A stretch of 64,000 bases of DNA from Actinocatenispora thailandica (GCF_016865425.1 NZ_AP023355.1:2106198-2170197), one strand, 5' to 3'; shown: positions 41,313-52,855, counted from the first letter of the stretch. Notes: generated by a model from the letters alone, not told the origin. A program made the numbers and translations.

Positions 41313-41726
41313 ATGATCGTTCGTTCACTTGCCGACATCACCGAGACCGACCGCGACGTCAAGGCAGCGACCTGGCGCAGCAAGCGGTTGGTGCTGGCGA
41401 AGGAGAAGGTCGGCTTCTCGCTGCACGAGACGGTGATGTATGCCGGCACCGAAACGCACATGTGGTACGCGAACCACATCGAGGCGGTGCTGTGCATCGA
41501 CGGCGAGGCCGAGCTGACCAACGCCGAGACCGGCGAGAAGCACCACATCGTGCCCGGCACCATGTACCTGCTCGACGGGCACGAGCACCACATCATGCGC
41601 CCGATCACCGACATCCGCACGATCTGCGTGTTCAACCCACCGGTGACCGGCCGTGAGGTGCACGACGACAACGGTGTCTATCCGCTGATCGTCGAGGAAG
41701 AGACCACCCAGGAGGTGTCCGCATGA
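41313..41726 (+). CDS. ectC: Ectoine synthase EctC
   Basis: A protein of 137 residues, a single-domain cupin. [68 protein letters not shown] contains the metal-site residues of EctC. It cyclises N-gamma-acetyl-diaminobutyrate to ectoine. 12 bases after ectB with GGAGG upstream; its end overlaps ectD by 4 bases (ATGA). Confidence 0.97.
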   Translation: MIVRSLADITETDRDVKAATWRSKRLVLAKEKVGFSLHETVMYAGTETHMWYANHIEAVLCIDGEAELTNAETGEKHHIVPGTMYLLDGHEHHIMRPITDIRTICVFNPPVTGREVHDDNGVYPLIVEEETTQEVSA

Positions 41727-42631
41727 CCACGACCGTGACCCTGCCGACGACGGTGCCCGACGAGTACCCGACGCGCAAGCGCCCCACGCCGAGCCTGATC
41801 TTCCGCCGTGACCCGGTGGTGTGGTCGACCGGTGCGGCCGGGCCGATCGACACGCAGACCCTGGAGGAGTACGACAAGAACGGCTACCTCAGCGTCGACC
41901 AGCTGCTCACCGAAGCCGAGGTGGAGACCTACTCGGCCGAGCTGGACCGGCTCGCGAGTGACCCGGCGGTCCGGGCGGACGAGCGCACCGTCGTGGAGAA
42001 GACGTCCAACGAGGTGCGCTCGATCTTCGAGGTGCACAAGATCTCGGACCTGGTGGCGAAACTCGTCGCGGACGAGCGGGTCGTCGGCCGGGCGAGACAG
42101 ATCCTCGGCTCCGACGTGTACGTGCACCAGAGTCGGATCAACTACAAGCCCGGGTTCGGTGGCGCCGGCTTCTACTGGCACTCCGACTTCGAGACCTGGC
42201 ACGCCGAGGACGGCATGCCGGCGATGCGCGCGTGCAGCATCTCCATCGCGCTGACGGAGAACTTCGCGCAGAACGGCTGCCTGATGATCATGCCGGGCTC
42301 GCACCGCACGTTCGTCTCCTGCGTCGGCGAGACACCCGCCGAGCACTACAAGCAGTCGCTGAAGGAACAGGAGATCGGCACTCCCGACCAGGACAGCCTG
42401 AAGCTGCTCGCGAACAAGCACGGCATCGAGCAGTTCACCGGTCCGGCCGGGTCGGCGACGATCTTCGACTGCAACTGCATGCACGGCTCCAACGGCAACA
42501 TCACGCCGTGGCCGCGGTCGAACATCTTCGTGGTGTTCAACAGCGTGGAGAACACCACGGTGGAGCCGTTCGCGGCGCCGTCGGCGCGCCCGCCGTTCAT
42601 CGCCAGCCGGGACTTCACCCCGGTCGGCTGA
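41723..42631 (+). CDS. ectD: Ectoine 5-hydroxylase EctD
   Basis: A protein of 302 residues, a Fe(II)/2-oxoglutarate dioxygenase of the PhyH fold. Iron ligands are His153 and Asp155 ([17 protein letters not shown]) and His254 (NCMHGSNGN). The EctD signature [20 protein letters not shown] is complete. It adds a 5-hydroxyl to ectoine, giving a stress protectant often favoured under heat or desiccation. Coupled to ectC by an ATGA overlap; last gene of the operon. Confidence 0.97.
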   Translation: MTTTVTLPTTVPDEYPTRKRPTPSLIFRRDPVVWSTGAAGPIDTQTLEEYDKNGYLSVDQLLTEAEVETYSAELDRLASDPAVRADERTVVEKTSNEVRSIFEVHKISDLVAKLVADERVVGRARQILGSDVYVHQSRINYKPGFGGAGFYWHSDFETWHAEDGMPAMRACSISIALTENFAQNGCLMIMPGSHRTFVSCVGETPAEHYKQSLKEQEIGTPDQDSLKLLANKHGIEQFTGPAGSATIFDCNCMHGSNGNITPWPRSNIFVVFNSVENTTVEPFAAPSARPPFIASRDFTPVG

Positions 42632-42653
42632 CGACCCGGGACACCGCGACACC

Positions 42654-42688
42654 GTGGGCCGCCGCGACACTCGATCGCGGCGGCCCAC
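42654..42688. terminator. Bidirectional terminator between ectD and the otsB-GH15 gene
   Basis: A perfect 13-bp stem GTGGGCCGCCGCG (42654-42666) with its complement at 42676-42688 and a 9-base loop, between convergent genes. A second small palindrome, GTCCAC-A-GTGGAC (42694-42706), follows. Confidence 0.8.
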
Positions 42689-42709
42689 AGCGTGTCCACA
42701 GTGGACGGT

Positions 42710-45262
42710 TCAGCGGCGCGCGTCGAGCAGCAGCGCGCAGCGGATCAGGCCCAGATGGCTGTACGCCTGCGGGTGGTTGCCCAGACCCCGCTCGGCGAGC
42801 GGATCGTACTGCTCGGGCAGCAGCCCGGTCGGCCCGCAGCACGCGACGAGCTGGCCGTACAGCTGCTCGGCGTCGGCCCGGCGGCCGGTGCGCAGGTACG
42901 ACTCGATCAGCCAGGCGGTACACACGTGGAAACCGCCCTCGACGCCCGGCATCCCGTCGTCGGAGCGGTACCGGTAGACCACCGGCCCGCTGCGCAACTC
43001 CGCCTCGATGGCGAGCACCGTGGACAGGAACCGCGGGTCGTCGTCGGCGAGCAGCCCGGACAGCCCCACCCAGAGCGAGGCGGCGTCCAGGTCGGTCCCG
43101 TCGTACGCGGTGGTGTAGGCGCCGACCTGCTCGTTCCACCCGTACTCCAGCACGTTGTCGGCGATCGCCGCGCGCAGCTCCACCCAGTCCGGTCGCTCCG
43201 GCAACCCGTGCCGCGCCGCCACCCGCAACGCCCGGTCGACCGTCTGCCAGCACATCACCTTCGAGTACACATGGTGTCGAGGCGGCTGCCGCTGCTCCCA
43301 GATGCCGTGGTCCGGCTCGAACCACCGCCGCGCGACGGCGTCCACCATCGCGGTGAGGACCTCGCGATCGAAGTCGCTGACCACCCCGCGACGCTGTGCC
43401 ACCGCGTCGACCAGATCGGCGATCGGGCCGAACACGTCGAGCTGCAGCTGCTTGTTCGCCGCGTTGCCCACCCGCACCGGCCGGGACCCGGCGTAGCCGG
43501 GCAGCGTGTCGATCACCGCCTCCGGGCCGAGCGTCTGCCCCTCCACCGTGTACAGCGGGTGCAGCCGCTCCGGATGCCCGCCGGTACGTTCGATCACCCC
43601 GGCGGTCCAGGCGAGCAGCCCCTCCGCCTCGTCCACCGAGCCGAGGTCGACCAGCGCGCGGGCCGCCAGCGCCGCGTCCCGCAGCCAGCAGTACCGGTAG
43701 TCCCAGTTGCGCACCCCGCCCAGCTCCTCCGGCAGGCTGCAGGTACCGGCGGCGAGGATCGCACCGGTCGGCCGGTAGGTCAGTGCCCGCAGGGTCAGCG
43801 CGCTGCGCGCCACCAGATCGGTGCTCACGCCGGGCAGCCGCAACCCGTCCAGCCAGCCGCGCCACTGCCGCGCGGCGTCGTCGGCCCGCCGGTCGGCCGG
43901 CAGCGGATCCGCCTCCAGGCTGTCGGTGCCGCAGCGCAGCTCCAACACCGCGCTGCCACCCGCGGCCCGCAGGTCGATCAACGCGTGCGCGGTGTCGTGC
44001 TCGCCCTCCCGGACGATGTCCCAGTCCACGCCGGGGGAGTAGAGCACCGCGGGCTCGTTCGAGCCGAGCATCACCAGCCCGTCACCCAGCGGCTGCAGTC
44101 GCACCGCCACCTGGCCGAACTCCGGCCGCGGCGCGAACTGCACCCGGACGCTGACGCTGCCGGTCAGCTGCCGGACCAGGGTGGTGCGGTTCGCCGGACC
44201 GGCCGGGTCGAGCCAGTCCGTGACGCTCAGCCCGGACCAGCGCGTCTGCACCGTCATCGAGCCACCCACGTACTTCTGGCCCAGCGGCAGCCCGCCGCGC
44301 TGCGGCGCGACGCTGAAGTGCCCGGCCGGGCTGCCACCGAGCAGGTCGGCGAAGATCGCCGCCGAGTCCGGTCGCGGATGGCACAGCCAGGTGATCCGCG
44401 CGTCCGGGGTGAGCAGCGCCAGGTTGTCGCCGCCGGCGAGCATCGAGTGCCGCTCGATCGGCACCGCACGCTCCCCGTACAACCAGCGGCGGCGGATGTC
44501 GAGCACCAGCGCGAGCAGCTTCGCCACCTCGACCGGATCGGCCACCCGATGCGTCGCGCGGGTGTCACCGAAACCGACCTTCACCCCGACGTCCGGGCCG
44601 CGGAGCCGGGCGAAGCCGTTCTCGTCCGTGACGTCGTCGCCGATGAACAGCACCGCGGACGCGCCCAGCCGGCTGCGCAGCGTGTCCAGCGCGGTGCCCT
44701 TGTCGGTGTGCACCACCGACAGCTCGATCACCTTCTTGCCCTCGGTCACGTGCACCCCGGGCAGCGTCGCCGGCCCGGACCGGACCGCCGCGTTGACCTT
44801 GCTCGCCACCTCGTCGCTCGCGGTGCGGGTGTGCACCGCGACGCTCGCCGGCTTCGCCTCCAGCCGTACCCCCGGGGCGCCGGCGGCGATCCGCTCCACC
44901 TGCTGTTGCAGCGTGGTGCGCAGCTGCCGGGCCTCCTCCGACAGCTGCTGCACGAAGCCGACGTCGAACTCCGAGCCGTGGCTGCCGACCAGATGGATCT
45001 CGCTGGGCAGCCGGGACAGCGCGGCCAGGTCGCGCAGTGACCGGCCGGAGACCACCGCCACCTTCGTCTGCGCCAGCTCGGCCAGCGCGCGCAGCGCGGC
45101 CACCGCCTCCGGCAGCGGCCGGGCCGCCGCCGGATCGTCCACGATCGGCGCCAGCGTGCCGTCGTAGTCCACCGCCACCAGCAGCTGCGGCACCCGGGCC
45201 AGCCGGCCCAGCGTCTCCCGCAGCGCCGCGTCCAACGGCTCGGTCGGTGCAACGGTACTCAT
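42710..45262 (-). CDS. otsB: Trehalose-6-phosphate phosphatase (OtsB) fused to a GH15 glucoamylase/trehalase-like domain
   Basis: A protein of 850 residues. Residues 20-255 are an OtsB-type HAD phosphatase: nucleophile Asp32 and acid Asp34 in DYDGTLAP, SGRSLRDL, and the metal site GDDVTDENGF. Residues 260-850 are a GH15 (alpha/alpha)6 domain (WLCHPRPDSAAIFADLLGG, RNWDYRYCWLRDAALAARALVDLG, WEQRQPPRHHVYSKVMCWQTVDRAL). GH15 members of this actinobacterial group include trehalases. One chain may thus both finish trehalose and hydrolyse it. It starts in a 4-base overlap with a micro-ORF that follows otsA. Confidence 0.92.
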   Translation of the reverse strand: MSTVAPTEPLDAALRETLGRLARVPQLLVAVDYDGTLAPIVDDPAAARPLPEAVAALRALAELAQTKVAVVSGRSLRDLAALSRLPSEIHLVGSHGSEFDVGFVQQLSEEARQLRTTLQQQVERIAAGAPGVRLEAKPASVAVHTRTASDEVASKVNAAVRSGPATLPGVHVTEGKKVIELSVVHTDKGTALDTLRSRLGASAVLFIGDDVTDENGFARLRGPDVGVKVGFGDTRATHRVADPVEVAKLLALVLDIRRRWLYGERAVPIERHSMLAGGDNLALLTPDARITWLCHPRPDSAAIFADLLGGSPAGHFSVAPQRGGLPLGQKYVGGSMTVQTRWSGLSVTDWLDPAGPANRTTLVRQLTGSVSVRVQFAPRPEFGQVAVRLQPLGDGLVMLGSNEPAVLYSPGVDWDIVREGEHDTAHALIDLRAAGGSAVLELRCGTDSLEADPLPADRRADDAARQWRGWLDGLRLPGVSTDLVARSALTLRALTYRPTGAILAAGTCSLPEELGGVRNWDYRYCWLRDAALAARALVDLGSVDEAEGLLAWTAGVIERTGGHPERLHPLYTVEGQTLGPEAVIDTLPGYAGSRPVRVGNAANKQLQLDVFGPIADLVDAVAQRRGVVSDFDREVLTAMVDAVARRWFEPDHGIWEQRQPPRHHVYSKVMCWQTVDRALRVAARHGLPERPDWVELRAAIADNVLEYGWNEQVGAYTTAYDGTDLDAASLWVGLSGLLADDDPRFLSTVLAIEAELRSGPVVYRYRSDDGMPGVEGGFHVCTAWLIESYLRTGRRADAEQLYGQLVACCGPTGLLPEQYDPLAERGLGNHPQAYSHLGLIRCALLLDARR

Positions 45263-45342
45263 GCCGCCTCCGCGGGAGTGATCGCGTCGTCGGTACTCAT
45301 GCCGGCTCCGCGGGGCGCGTCGGGTCGGGCGAACTGGGTCAT
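45259..45342 (-). CDS. 27-residue micro-ORF coupling otsA to otsB-GH15
   Basis: ATG at 45342 with GGGAGAG 5 bases upstream, 27 residues (MTQFARPDAP opening, MSTDDAITP inside), and a TGA that overlaps the ATG of the otsB-GH15 gene. The second half resembles the opening of that gene (ATGAGTACCG occurs in both), as if a start region had been duplicated. Probably a translational coupler; the peptide itself may have no function. Confidence 0.5.
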   Translation of the reverse strand: MTQFARPDAPRGAGMSTDDAITPAEAA

Positions 45343-45365
45343 CGGTCTCTCCCGGGGCGGCACGG

Positions 45366-46850
45366 TCAGCGCGGGGCGCCGTCGACGCGGCGGGTCGGTC
45401 GGCGGGCGGCGCGGCCGGTCTGCGGTGCCGGCGTCGCGACCGAGTCGAGCGCGTCGGTGGCCTCCGGAACGCCCAACGCGGTCAGGAACGACCGGGCCCA
45501 GTGATCCACGTCGTGCCCGCGCAGGAACCGGCGCATCGCCCGCATCCGGCGCGCCGCCTCCGTCGGATCGACCCGCACCGCCCGCACCAGGCCGTCCTTG
45601 AGCGCGTCGGTGTCGTGCGGGTTCACCAGGTACGCCTGGCGCAGGTCGGAGGCGGCCCCGGCGAACTCGGACAGCACCAGCGAGCCGCCGAGATCGACCC
45701 GGGCCGCCACGTACTCCTTCGCGACCAGGTTCATGCCGTCCCGCAGCGGGGTCACCATCATCACGTCGGCCGCGCAGTACAGCGCGGTCAGCTCGGCCCG
45801 GTCGACCGACTGGTGCAGGTAGTGCACCGCCGGCACGCCGACCTTCCCGTAGTCGCCGTTGATCCGGCCGACCTGCAGTTCCACCGCGTCGCGCAGGGTC
45901 TGGTAGTGCGCCACCCGCTCCCGGCTCGGCGTCGCCACCTGCACCATCACCACGTCCGGTACCGCGAGGGTGCCCTCCTGGAGCAGCTCCCGGAACGCCT
46001 TGAGCCGCCGGTCGATGCCCTTGGTGTAGTCGAGCCGGTCGACGCCGAGGATGATGTGCTTCGGATTGCCCAGCTCCTCGCGGATCTCCGCGGTGCGGGC
46101 CCGCACCGACTCGCTGCCGGCGAGCCGTTCGATCTCGCCGACGTCGATGGAGATCGGGAACGCCGCCACCCGCACCGTGCGGTCGCCCACCCGCACCTCC
46201 GGCCCCTTCGGATGCAGGCCGAGCAGGTGTCGGGTCAGCCGCAGGAAGTTCTGTGCGGCCAGCGGGCGCTGGAAGCCGACCAGATCGGCGCCGAGCAGCC
46301 CCTGCATGATCTCCATCCGGCGGGGCATCTGCATGAACAGCTCCACCGGCGGGAACGGGATGTGCAGGAAGAAGCCGATCCGCAGGTCGGGCCGCAGCTC
46401 CCGGAGCATCGCCGGGACCAGCTGCAGCTGGTAGTCCTGGATCCACACCACCGCGCCGTCCGCGGCCACCTTCGCGGTCTCCGCGGCGAACCGCCGGTTG
46501 ACCTCCCGGTAGTTGTCCCACCAGCTGCGCCGGTAGACCGGCGGCTCGACCGCGTCGTGGTACAGCGGCCACAGGGTGGCGTTGGAGAACCCCTCGTAGT
46601 ACTTCTCGAACTCCTGCGCGGACAGCGCCACCGGGTGCAGCCGCATCCCGTCGAGCTCGAACTCGTCGGCGGCCGGACCGGTCCCACCCGCCCAGCCGAG
46701 CCAGGTACCGTGCTCGGCCCGCATGATCGGGTGCAGTGCGGTGACCAGCCCGCCGGGGGAGCGGCGCCATTCCCGACTGCCGTCCGGTGTGGTCACCTCG
46801 TCGACCGGAAGTCTGTTGGCCACCACCACGAACGGGCTGGCTGTCGACAC
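45366..46850 (-). CDS. otsA: Trehalose-6-phosphate synthase OtsA
   Basis: A protein of 494 residues, GT20 family. [83 protein letters not shown] and [18 protein letters not shown] are the substrate and nucleotide-sugar motifs. It joins glucose-6-phosphate with a nucleotide-glucose. The GTG start at 46850 has GGAGG upstream. About 100 bases separate it from a terminator behind the transporter genes, so it has its own promoter, and it leads the otsA, micro-ORF, otsB-GH15 operon. Confidence 0.96.
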   Translation of the reverse strand: MSTASPFVVVANRLPVDEVTTPDGSREWRRSPGGLVTALHPIMRAEHGTWLGWAGGTGPAADEFELDGMRLHPVALSAQEFEKYYEGFSNATLWPLYHDAVEPPVYRRSWWDNYREVNRRFAAETAKVAADGAVVWIQDYQLQLVPAMLRELRPDLRIGFFLHIPFPPVELFMQMPRRMEIMQGLLGADLVGFQRPLAAQNFLRLTRHLLGLHPKGPEVRVGDRTVRVAAFPISIDVGEIERLAGSESVRARTAEIREELGNPKHIILGVDRLDYTKGIDRRLKAFRELLQEGTLAVPDVVMVQVATPSRERVAHYQTLRDAVELQVGRINGDYGKVGVPAVHYLHQSVDRAELTALYCAADVMMVTPLRDGMNLVAKEYVAARVDLGGSLVLSEFAGAASDLRQAYLVNPHDTDALKDGLVRAVRVDPTEAARRMRAMRRFLRGHDVDHWARSFLTALGVPEATDALDSVATPAPQTGRAARRPTRRVDGAPR

Positions 46851-46995
46851 GCTGCCTCCTACCGTCGCCGGACCGGACAGGCATCGAGCCTACTGAATGC
46901 CCGGCTGCCGGCCGGCGGAGCGGTCGGTAAGGTGAATCTCACCGTGAGCGTTTTCGGGACGAACGGGTGCAAACAACGCGGCGGCCGCAGCGAAA

Positions 46996-47029
46996 CGGCC
47001 GGGGCACCCGCAATCGGGTACCCCGGCCG
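46996..47029 (-). terminator. Terminator hairpin after the sugar transporter operon
   Basis: 15-bp arms (46996-47010 and 47015-47029), one mismatch, loop CAAT. Followed on the minus strand by TTTCG. It lies 16 bases past the stop of the permease gene. Confidence 0.75.
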
Positions 47030-47044
47030 GGACCGCCCGGTGGG

Positions 47045-47971
47045 CTACTTCACGCCGCCGGAGGTCAACCCCTCGACGATGCGGCGCTGGAAGAACAGCA
47101 CCAGGATCACCAGCGGTACGGTCACCACCACGCCGGCCGCCATCTGGGTGCCGAACGGCTGGTCGTACCCGTACTGGCCGGTGAACAGCGAGGTGATCAC
47201 CGGCGCGGTGCGCATGTCCTGCTTGTTGGTCACCGACAGCGCGATGATGAACTCGTTCCAGGCCGCGATGAACGTCAGGATCGCGGTGGTGAACACGCCC
47301 GGTGCGGCCAGCGGCAGGATCACCTTGCGGAACGCCTGCATCGGCGAGGCGCCGTCGATCTGCGCCGCCTCCTCCAGCGCGAACGGCATCTGCTTGAAGA
47401 ACGCCGTCAGGTTGAACACCGCCAGCGGCAGCGCGAAACTCATGCTCGGCAGGATCATCGCTTGGAACGTGTTGATCCAGTGGATCGACACGAACAGCTT
47501 GAGCAGCGGCACCAGCAGCGAGATGCCGGGGAACATCGAGGTGGCGATGATCGCCGCCAGGATCACGTTCTTGAACCGGAACTCCAACCGGGCCAGCACG
47601 TACGCCGCGGTGATCCCGATGATCAGCGTCAGGATCGTGGTCAGCCCGGCCACCACCAGCGAGTTGAGCAGCGCCCGACCGAACCCGTTGCTCGGCTTGA
47701 AGGCGCTCTCGAAGTTCGTCAGCGAGATCGGCCACGGGAACGCCTTGTTGGAGAACTGGTCGGCCGGCCGGCGCAGCGCCGACACGACCATCCAGTAGAA
47801 CGGCGCCAGGCAGTAGAGCACGATGGCCGCGATCCCCACGTACGCCCACGGGCTCGTCCCGCCGCGCCGCTTGCCCCGCTTGCCGGAAACGCCGGTGGCG
47901 GTGCGGGTGGCGTCGGCCGCGAGCGGGCCGGCGAGCTGGACGGAGGAACCGGCGGGAGGCATTGAGGTCAT
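47045..47971 (-). CDS. Carbohydrate ABC transporter permease (MalG/SugB-like)
   Basis: A protein of 308 residues with six membrane helices. The EAA loop that docks the ATPase is EEAAQIDGASPMQAFRKVILPLAAPG (residues about 203-228). Residues 1-30 are cytoplasmic and basic. The ATG at 47971 overlaps the stop of the partner permease gene. With the binding protein and the other permease it forms a sugar importer; similarity in layout to mycobacterial LpqY-SugAB suggests trehalose. No ATPase gene is in the operon. Confidence 0.9.
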   Translation of the reverse strand: MTSMPPAGSSVQLAGPLAADATRTATGVSGKRGKRRGGTSPWAYVGIAAIVLYCLAPFYWMVVSALRRPADQFSNKAFPWPISLTNFESAFKPSNGFGRALLNSLVVAGLTTILTLIIGITAAYVLARLEFRFKNVILAAIIATSMFPGISLLVPLLKLFVSIHWINTFQAMILPSMSFALPLAVFNLTAFFKQMPFALEEAAQIDGASPMQAFRKVILPLAAPGVFTTAILTFIAAWNEFIIALSVTNKQDMRTAPVITSLFTGQYGYDQPFGTQMAAGVVVTVPLVILVLFFQRRIVEGLTSGGVK

Positions 47972-48933
47972 TTCTTCTTCCCCTCCACGCCGCGGCCGAT
48001 CAGGTCGGCGCCCAGCACCTTGACGAACACGAACGCGACCACCGCGATGTACAGGAACAGCACCGTCGAGTAGGCGGCGGCCGTGCCGTAGCGCAGGTTG
48101 GACGCCTCGTACCAGGCGAACGTGGACAGCGTCTCCACCGAGTGTTTGTGCGCCCCGATCAGGACGAACGGCAGGTCGAACATGCGCAGCGCGTCCAGCA
48201 TCCGGAACAGCACGGCGACCACCAGCGCCGGTCGCGCCAGCGGCAACGTGATCCGGAAGAACGTCCGCCACGCGCCGGAGCCGTCCACCTTCGCCGCCTC
48301 GTACACCTCGCCCGGGATCACCTGCAGGCCGGCGAGCGCGAGCAGCCCGATGAACGGCGCGGTCTTCCACACGTCGGCGATCAACACCGCACCCCAGGCG
48401 TGGAAGCCCTCGGTGGTCCACAGCACGTGGGTGTGCAGCACGGTGTTCGCGATGCCGTCCGACTGGAAGATCCACTTCCACAGCAGGCCGGAGATCGCGG
48501 TCGGGATCGCCCACGGTACGAGCACGCTGGCCCGCACGATGCCGCGACCGCGGAACGCCTTGTGCATGATCAGGGCCATCGCCACCCCGATCACCGTCTC
48601 GATCGCGACACCGGCGACGGTGAACGTGGTGGTGTTCCAGAACGCGTTCCAGAACTGGCTTGCCGAGTCGCCGCTGAAGATGCCCGCGTAGTTGGCGAGC
48701 CCGACGTGGCTGGTGTTCTCCACCATCCCGGTGGTCGGGTTGATGCCCTGGTGCGTGACCTGGAACGACAGGCGCAGCGCCGACACGATCGGGTAGCCGA
48801 TCACCAGCGCCAGCACCAGCACCGTGGGCGACAGCAGGGCGGCGGCGAACCGGCCGACGCCGCGACGCCGGTCCAGCCGCACCGGGCGTTCCGCCTTGGC
48901 CGGTGGGGTGGGTGCCTGGACCGCGGCGGTCAT
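47968..48933 (-). CDS. Carbohydrate ABC transporter permease (MalF/SugA-like)
   Basis: A protein of 321 residues with six helices. The EAA loop is GEVYEAAKVDGSGAWRTFFRITLPLARPALV (residues about 207-237). The N-terminal 28 residues are cytoplasmic. ATG at 48933 with GGGGGTGAC upstream. It follows the binding protein gene after 200 bases that hold a hairpin, and overlaps the next permease gene by 4 bases. Confidence 0.9.
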   Translation of the reverse strand: MTAAVQAPTPPAKAERPVRLDRRRGVGRFAAALLSPTVLVLALVIGYPIVSALRLSFQVTHQGINPTTGMVENTSHVGLANYAGIFSGDSASQFWNAFWNTTTFTVAGVAIETVIGVAMALIMHKAFRGRGIVRASVLVPWAIPTAISGLLWKWIFQSDGIANTVLHTHVLWTTEGFHAWGAVLIADVWKTAPFIGLLALAGLQVIPGEVYEAAKVDGSGAWRTFFRITLPLARPALVVAVLFRMLDALRMFDLPFVLIGAHKHSVETLSTFAWYEASNLRYGTAAAYSTVLFLYIAVVAFVFVKVLGADLIGRGVEGKKK

Positions 48934-49090
48934 GACGTCACCCCCGGTACGGGGCGGGAACGGCCGGCGCCGCCGGGCGGCAGCGGGCGGCCTGCGGGCA
49001 CAGAACTCATCGGTCAGCCTTTCCAGGGACGCGCGGGGGAGGAGGACGGCCGGCCTCCGCGTGCGGCGTCGGGCCGGCCCGGAGAGACCC

Positions 49091-49123
49091 GACGGCCGAG
49101 CCCGGAAACCGGGCCCGGCCGTC
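49091..49123 (-). terminator. Intra-operon hairpin between binding-protein and permease genes
   Basis: GACGGCC (49091-49097) and GGCCGTC (49117-49123) outside, GCCCGG (49100-49105) and CCGGGC (49109-49114) inside, loop AAA, two mismatches between the stems. It lies just past the binding-protein stop. Such hairpins usually keep permease expression lower than that of the binding protein. Confidence 0.6.
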
Positions 49124-49133
49124 GGTACAGCGG

Positions 49134-50456
49134 TTACTTGTCCTTGCTGGTGATCTTCGTGAGGTTGGCCTGCAGGTCCTTCAGCGCCTGCGCCGAGGAC
49201 TTGCTGCCGGAGATCGCCGCGTACGCCTGTTCCTCGATCGCCGCGGTCGCGTCACCGTAGTTGACGATCGCCGGGCGCGGCTCGGCCTTCTCGATCGACT
49301 GCTTGAGCGTCGCCAGGTACGGGAACTGCTTCTGCAGCGCCGGGTCGTCGTAGAGCGACCCGTACACCGGGGCCTGCGAGTTCTTGGTCAGCCAGGTCCG
49401 CTCGTTCTTCTCGCTGGTGAACCACTTGATGAAGTCCAGCGCGGTCTTCTTGTTCTTGGCGAACTTGCTGATCGCCAGGTTGTGCCCACCCAGCGTGCCC
49501 TTGCCCGGCCCGGACAGACCCGGGATCGGCGCCACGCCGTACTTGCCGGACACCTTGTTGCCCGCGTCCTTCTTGTTCGCCATCAGCGAGTAGCAGTAGG
49601 GCCAGTTGCGCAGGAAGACGACCTTGCCGCTCTCGAAGCCGCGGCGCGACTCCTCTTCCTTCCAGGTCAGCGCGTCCTTCGGGATCGTCTTGTCCTTGAC
49701 GCCGTCGACCAGGAAGTCCAGGCCCTTCTTGGCCTCCGGGGTGTTCACGTTCGGCTTGCCGTCGGCACCGACGACCTCGCCGCCGGCCGAGTCGACCGCC
49801 TCGGAGAAGTTCACCGTCAGGCCCTCGTACTTGTCCAGCTGGCCGCCGTAGCAGGACATGCCCTTGCCGGCCGGCAGCTTGAGCACCTTGGTGCAGTCCG
49901 CGTTCATCTCGTCCCAGGTGGTGGGCGCCTTGGCGATGCCGGCCTGCTTGAGCAGGTCGGTGCGGTAGTAGAGCAGCGCGCCGTCGGACGCGTACGGCGC
50001 CGCGTACAGCTTGTTGAAGTACTTGGCGGTCTTGACCACCGGCGCGAGGTACTTGTCCATCGCGAACTCGCTCTCCGGCAGCTGCTCGACCCACCCGTTC
50101 GCGGCGAACTCGGAGGTCCACACCACGTCGAGGTTGAGGATCGTGTACGCGTCGGACTTGGTCTGCGCGTTCTGCACCATCTGCTGCCGCTGCTGGTCGG
50201 CGTCCTCCGGCAGCTCGGTGAGCGTCACCTTCTGCTTCGGGTGCGCCTTGTTCCACTCGGCGAGGATCTCGTTCAGGGTGCCGGTGGTGTCCTTGCCGGT
50301 GGCGAGCGTGATGGGGCCGACCCCGGTCAGCTTGTCCGATTTGGCGCCCGACGCCGAGTCGCCGCCCGAGTCACCGCAGGCGGCGAGGCTGCCGGCCAGG
50401 GCGAGAACCCCGAGCGCGGCGACCGCGCGTCGTGCCATCGAACGCTTGATCCGCAT
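49134..50456 (-). CDS. Sugar ABC transporter substrate-binding lipoprotein (LpqY/ThuE-like)
   Basis: A protein of 440 residues. The signal peptide ends in a lipobox (LALAGSLAAC, Cys at about residue 27). After it comes a family 1 solute-binding fold: DAYTILNLDVVWTSEFAANGWVEQLPE, LYAAPYASDGALLYYRTDLLKQAGI, FLRNWPYCYSLM. The pattern resembles trehalose-binding LpqY/ThuE; the position directly upstream of the ots genes supports trehalose recycling, but the ligand is inferred. TTGACA at 50507-50502 is a possible -35 on the minus strand. Confidence 0.88.
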   Translation of the reverse strand: MRIKRSMARRAVAALGVLALAGSLAACGDSGGDSASGAKSDKLTGVGPITLATGKDTTGTLNEILAEWNKAHPKQKVTLTELPEDADQQRQQMVQNAQTKSDAYTILNLDVVWTSEFAANGWVEQLPESEFAMDKYLAPVVKTAKYFNKLYAAPYASDGALLYYRTDLLKQAGIAKAPTTWDEMNADCTKVLKLPAGKGMSCYGGQLDKYEGLTVNFSEAVDSAGGEVVGADGKPNVNTPEAKKGLDFLVDGVKDKTIPKDALTWKEEESRRGFESGKVVFLRNWPYCYSLMANKKDAGNKVSGKYGVAPIPGLSGPGKGTLGGHNLAISKFAKNKKTALDFIKWFTSEKNERTWLTKNSQAPVYGSLYDDPALQKQFPYLATLKQSIEKAEPRPAIVNYGDATAAIEEQAYAAISGSKSSAQALKDLQANLTKITSKDK

Positions 50457-50741
50457 TCCTGGCTGCTCCTTCGACGTGAAGAACATGAGGTACGCCGGAC
50501 ATGTCAACCACCGGCGCCGCACATTCGTGGTGACACACATCCCATCCGACGCGTAACCTGCTGGCAACCGCCGTTACCTTGCCGACACTTTCGCCCCGCG
50601 ATCACCGTCGGTACGCCCGGCGGGCGCCCCGGCCGCCCCGGTGCCGGGAATAGCGGCCGGCCTGAGACGATTGAGCGTCTAGAGGCGGGGTCCGCCCCGC
50701 CGCAGCCCGGCAGTCGAGAAGTCCCGGAGGTTGTGGCCACC

Positions 50742-52436
<1,695 letters not shown>

Positions 52437-52447
52437 GGGGCCGCGGG

Positions 52448-52855
52448 GTGCGCGCACGGCATCGGGCGCAGGTGCACTGGTCCGACCCGGACATGCTGGG
52501 GCACCTCAACCATGCCCGTTACCTCACGATGTTCGAGGACGCCAGGATGGCGATGCTGGCGTCCTCGCCGGCCGGGTACGCGGGTGCGCCGGGTGGCCGC
52601 GGCTTCATCGCCGCGCGGGTCGCGGTCGACTACCTGTCCGCGGTCACCTACCGCCCCGGGCTGCTGCTCGACATCGACACCTGGGTCGCGAAGATCGGTA
52701 CCAGCTCGTGGACGCTGCTGGCCGAGATGCGCGACGGTGACACGCTGTCCGCGCGGTGCGAGTGCGTGCTGGTCGGCTACGACTACGACGCCGGGCGGTC
52801 CCGGCCGCTGGAGCCCGACGAACGGGAGTTCCTGGCGCGCTACGACGAAGCCTGA
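52448..52855 (+). CDS. 4HBT hotdog-fold acyl-CoA thioesterase
   Basis: A protein of 135 residues. The hotdog helix is VHWSDPDMLGHLNHARYLTMFEDARMAML (catalytic Asp in WSDPDMLGH), with ARVAVDYLSAVTYRPGLLLDIDTWVAKIGTSSW after it. GTG at 52448, 11 bases after ettA, so probably co-transcribed. A paralogue lies at 54554. Its 3' end overlaps the convergent DUF1707 gene by 16 bases. Substrate unknown. Confidence 0.87.
   Translation: MRARHRAQVHWSDPDMLGHLNHARYLTMFEDARMAMLASSPAGYAGAPGGRGFIAARVAVDYLSAVTYRPGLLLDIDTWVAKIGTSSWTLLAEMRDGDTLSARCECVLVGYDYDAGRSRPLEPDEREFLARYDEA

Noticed and set aside
42692-45040. A 782-residue open frame on the plus strand.
   Set aside because: It is antisense to the otsB-GH15 gene, whose domains and catalytic motifs are intact. 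High GC leaves few stops in the complementary frame.
49091-49123. Hairpin considered as the end of the binding-protein operon.
   Set aside because: The permease genes follow on the same strand with no new promoter that I can see; an attenuating intra-operon hairpin fits better.
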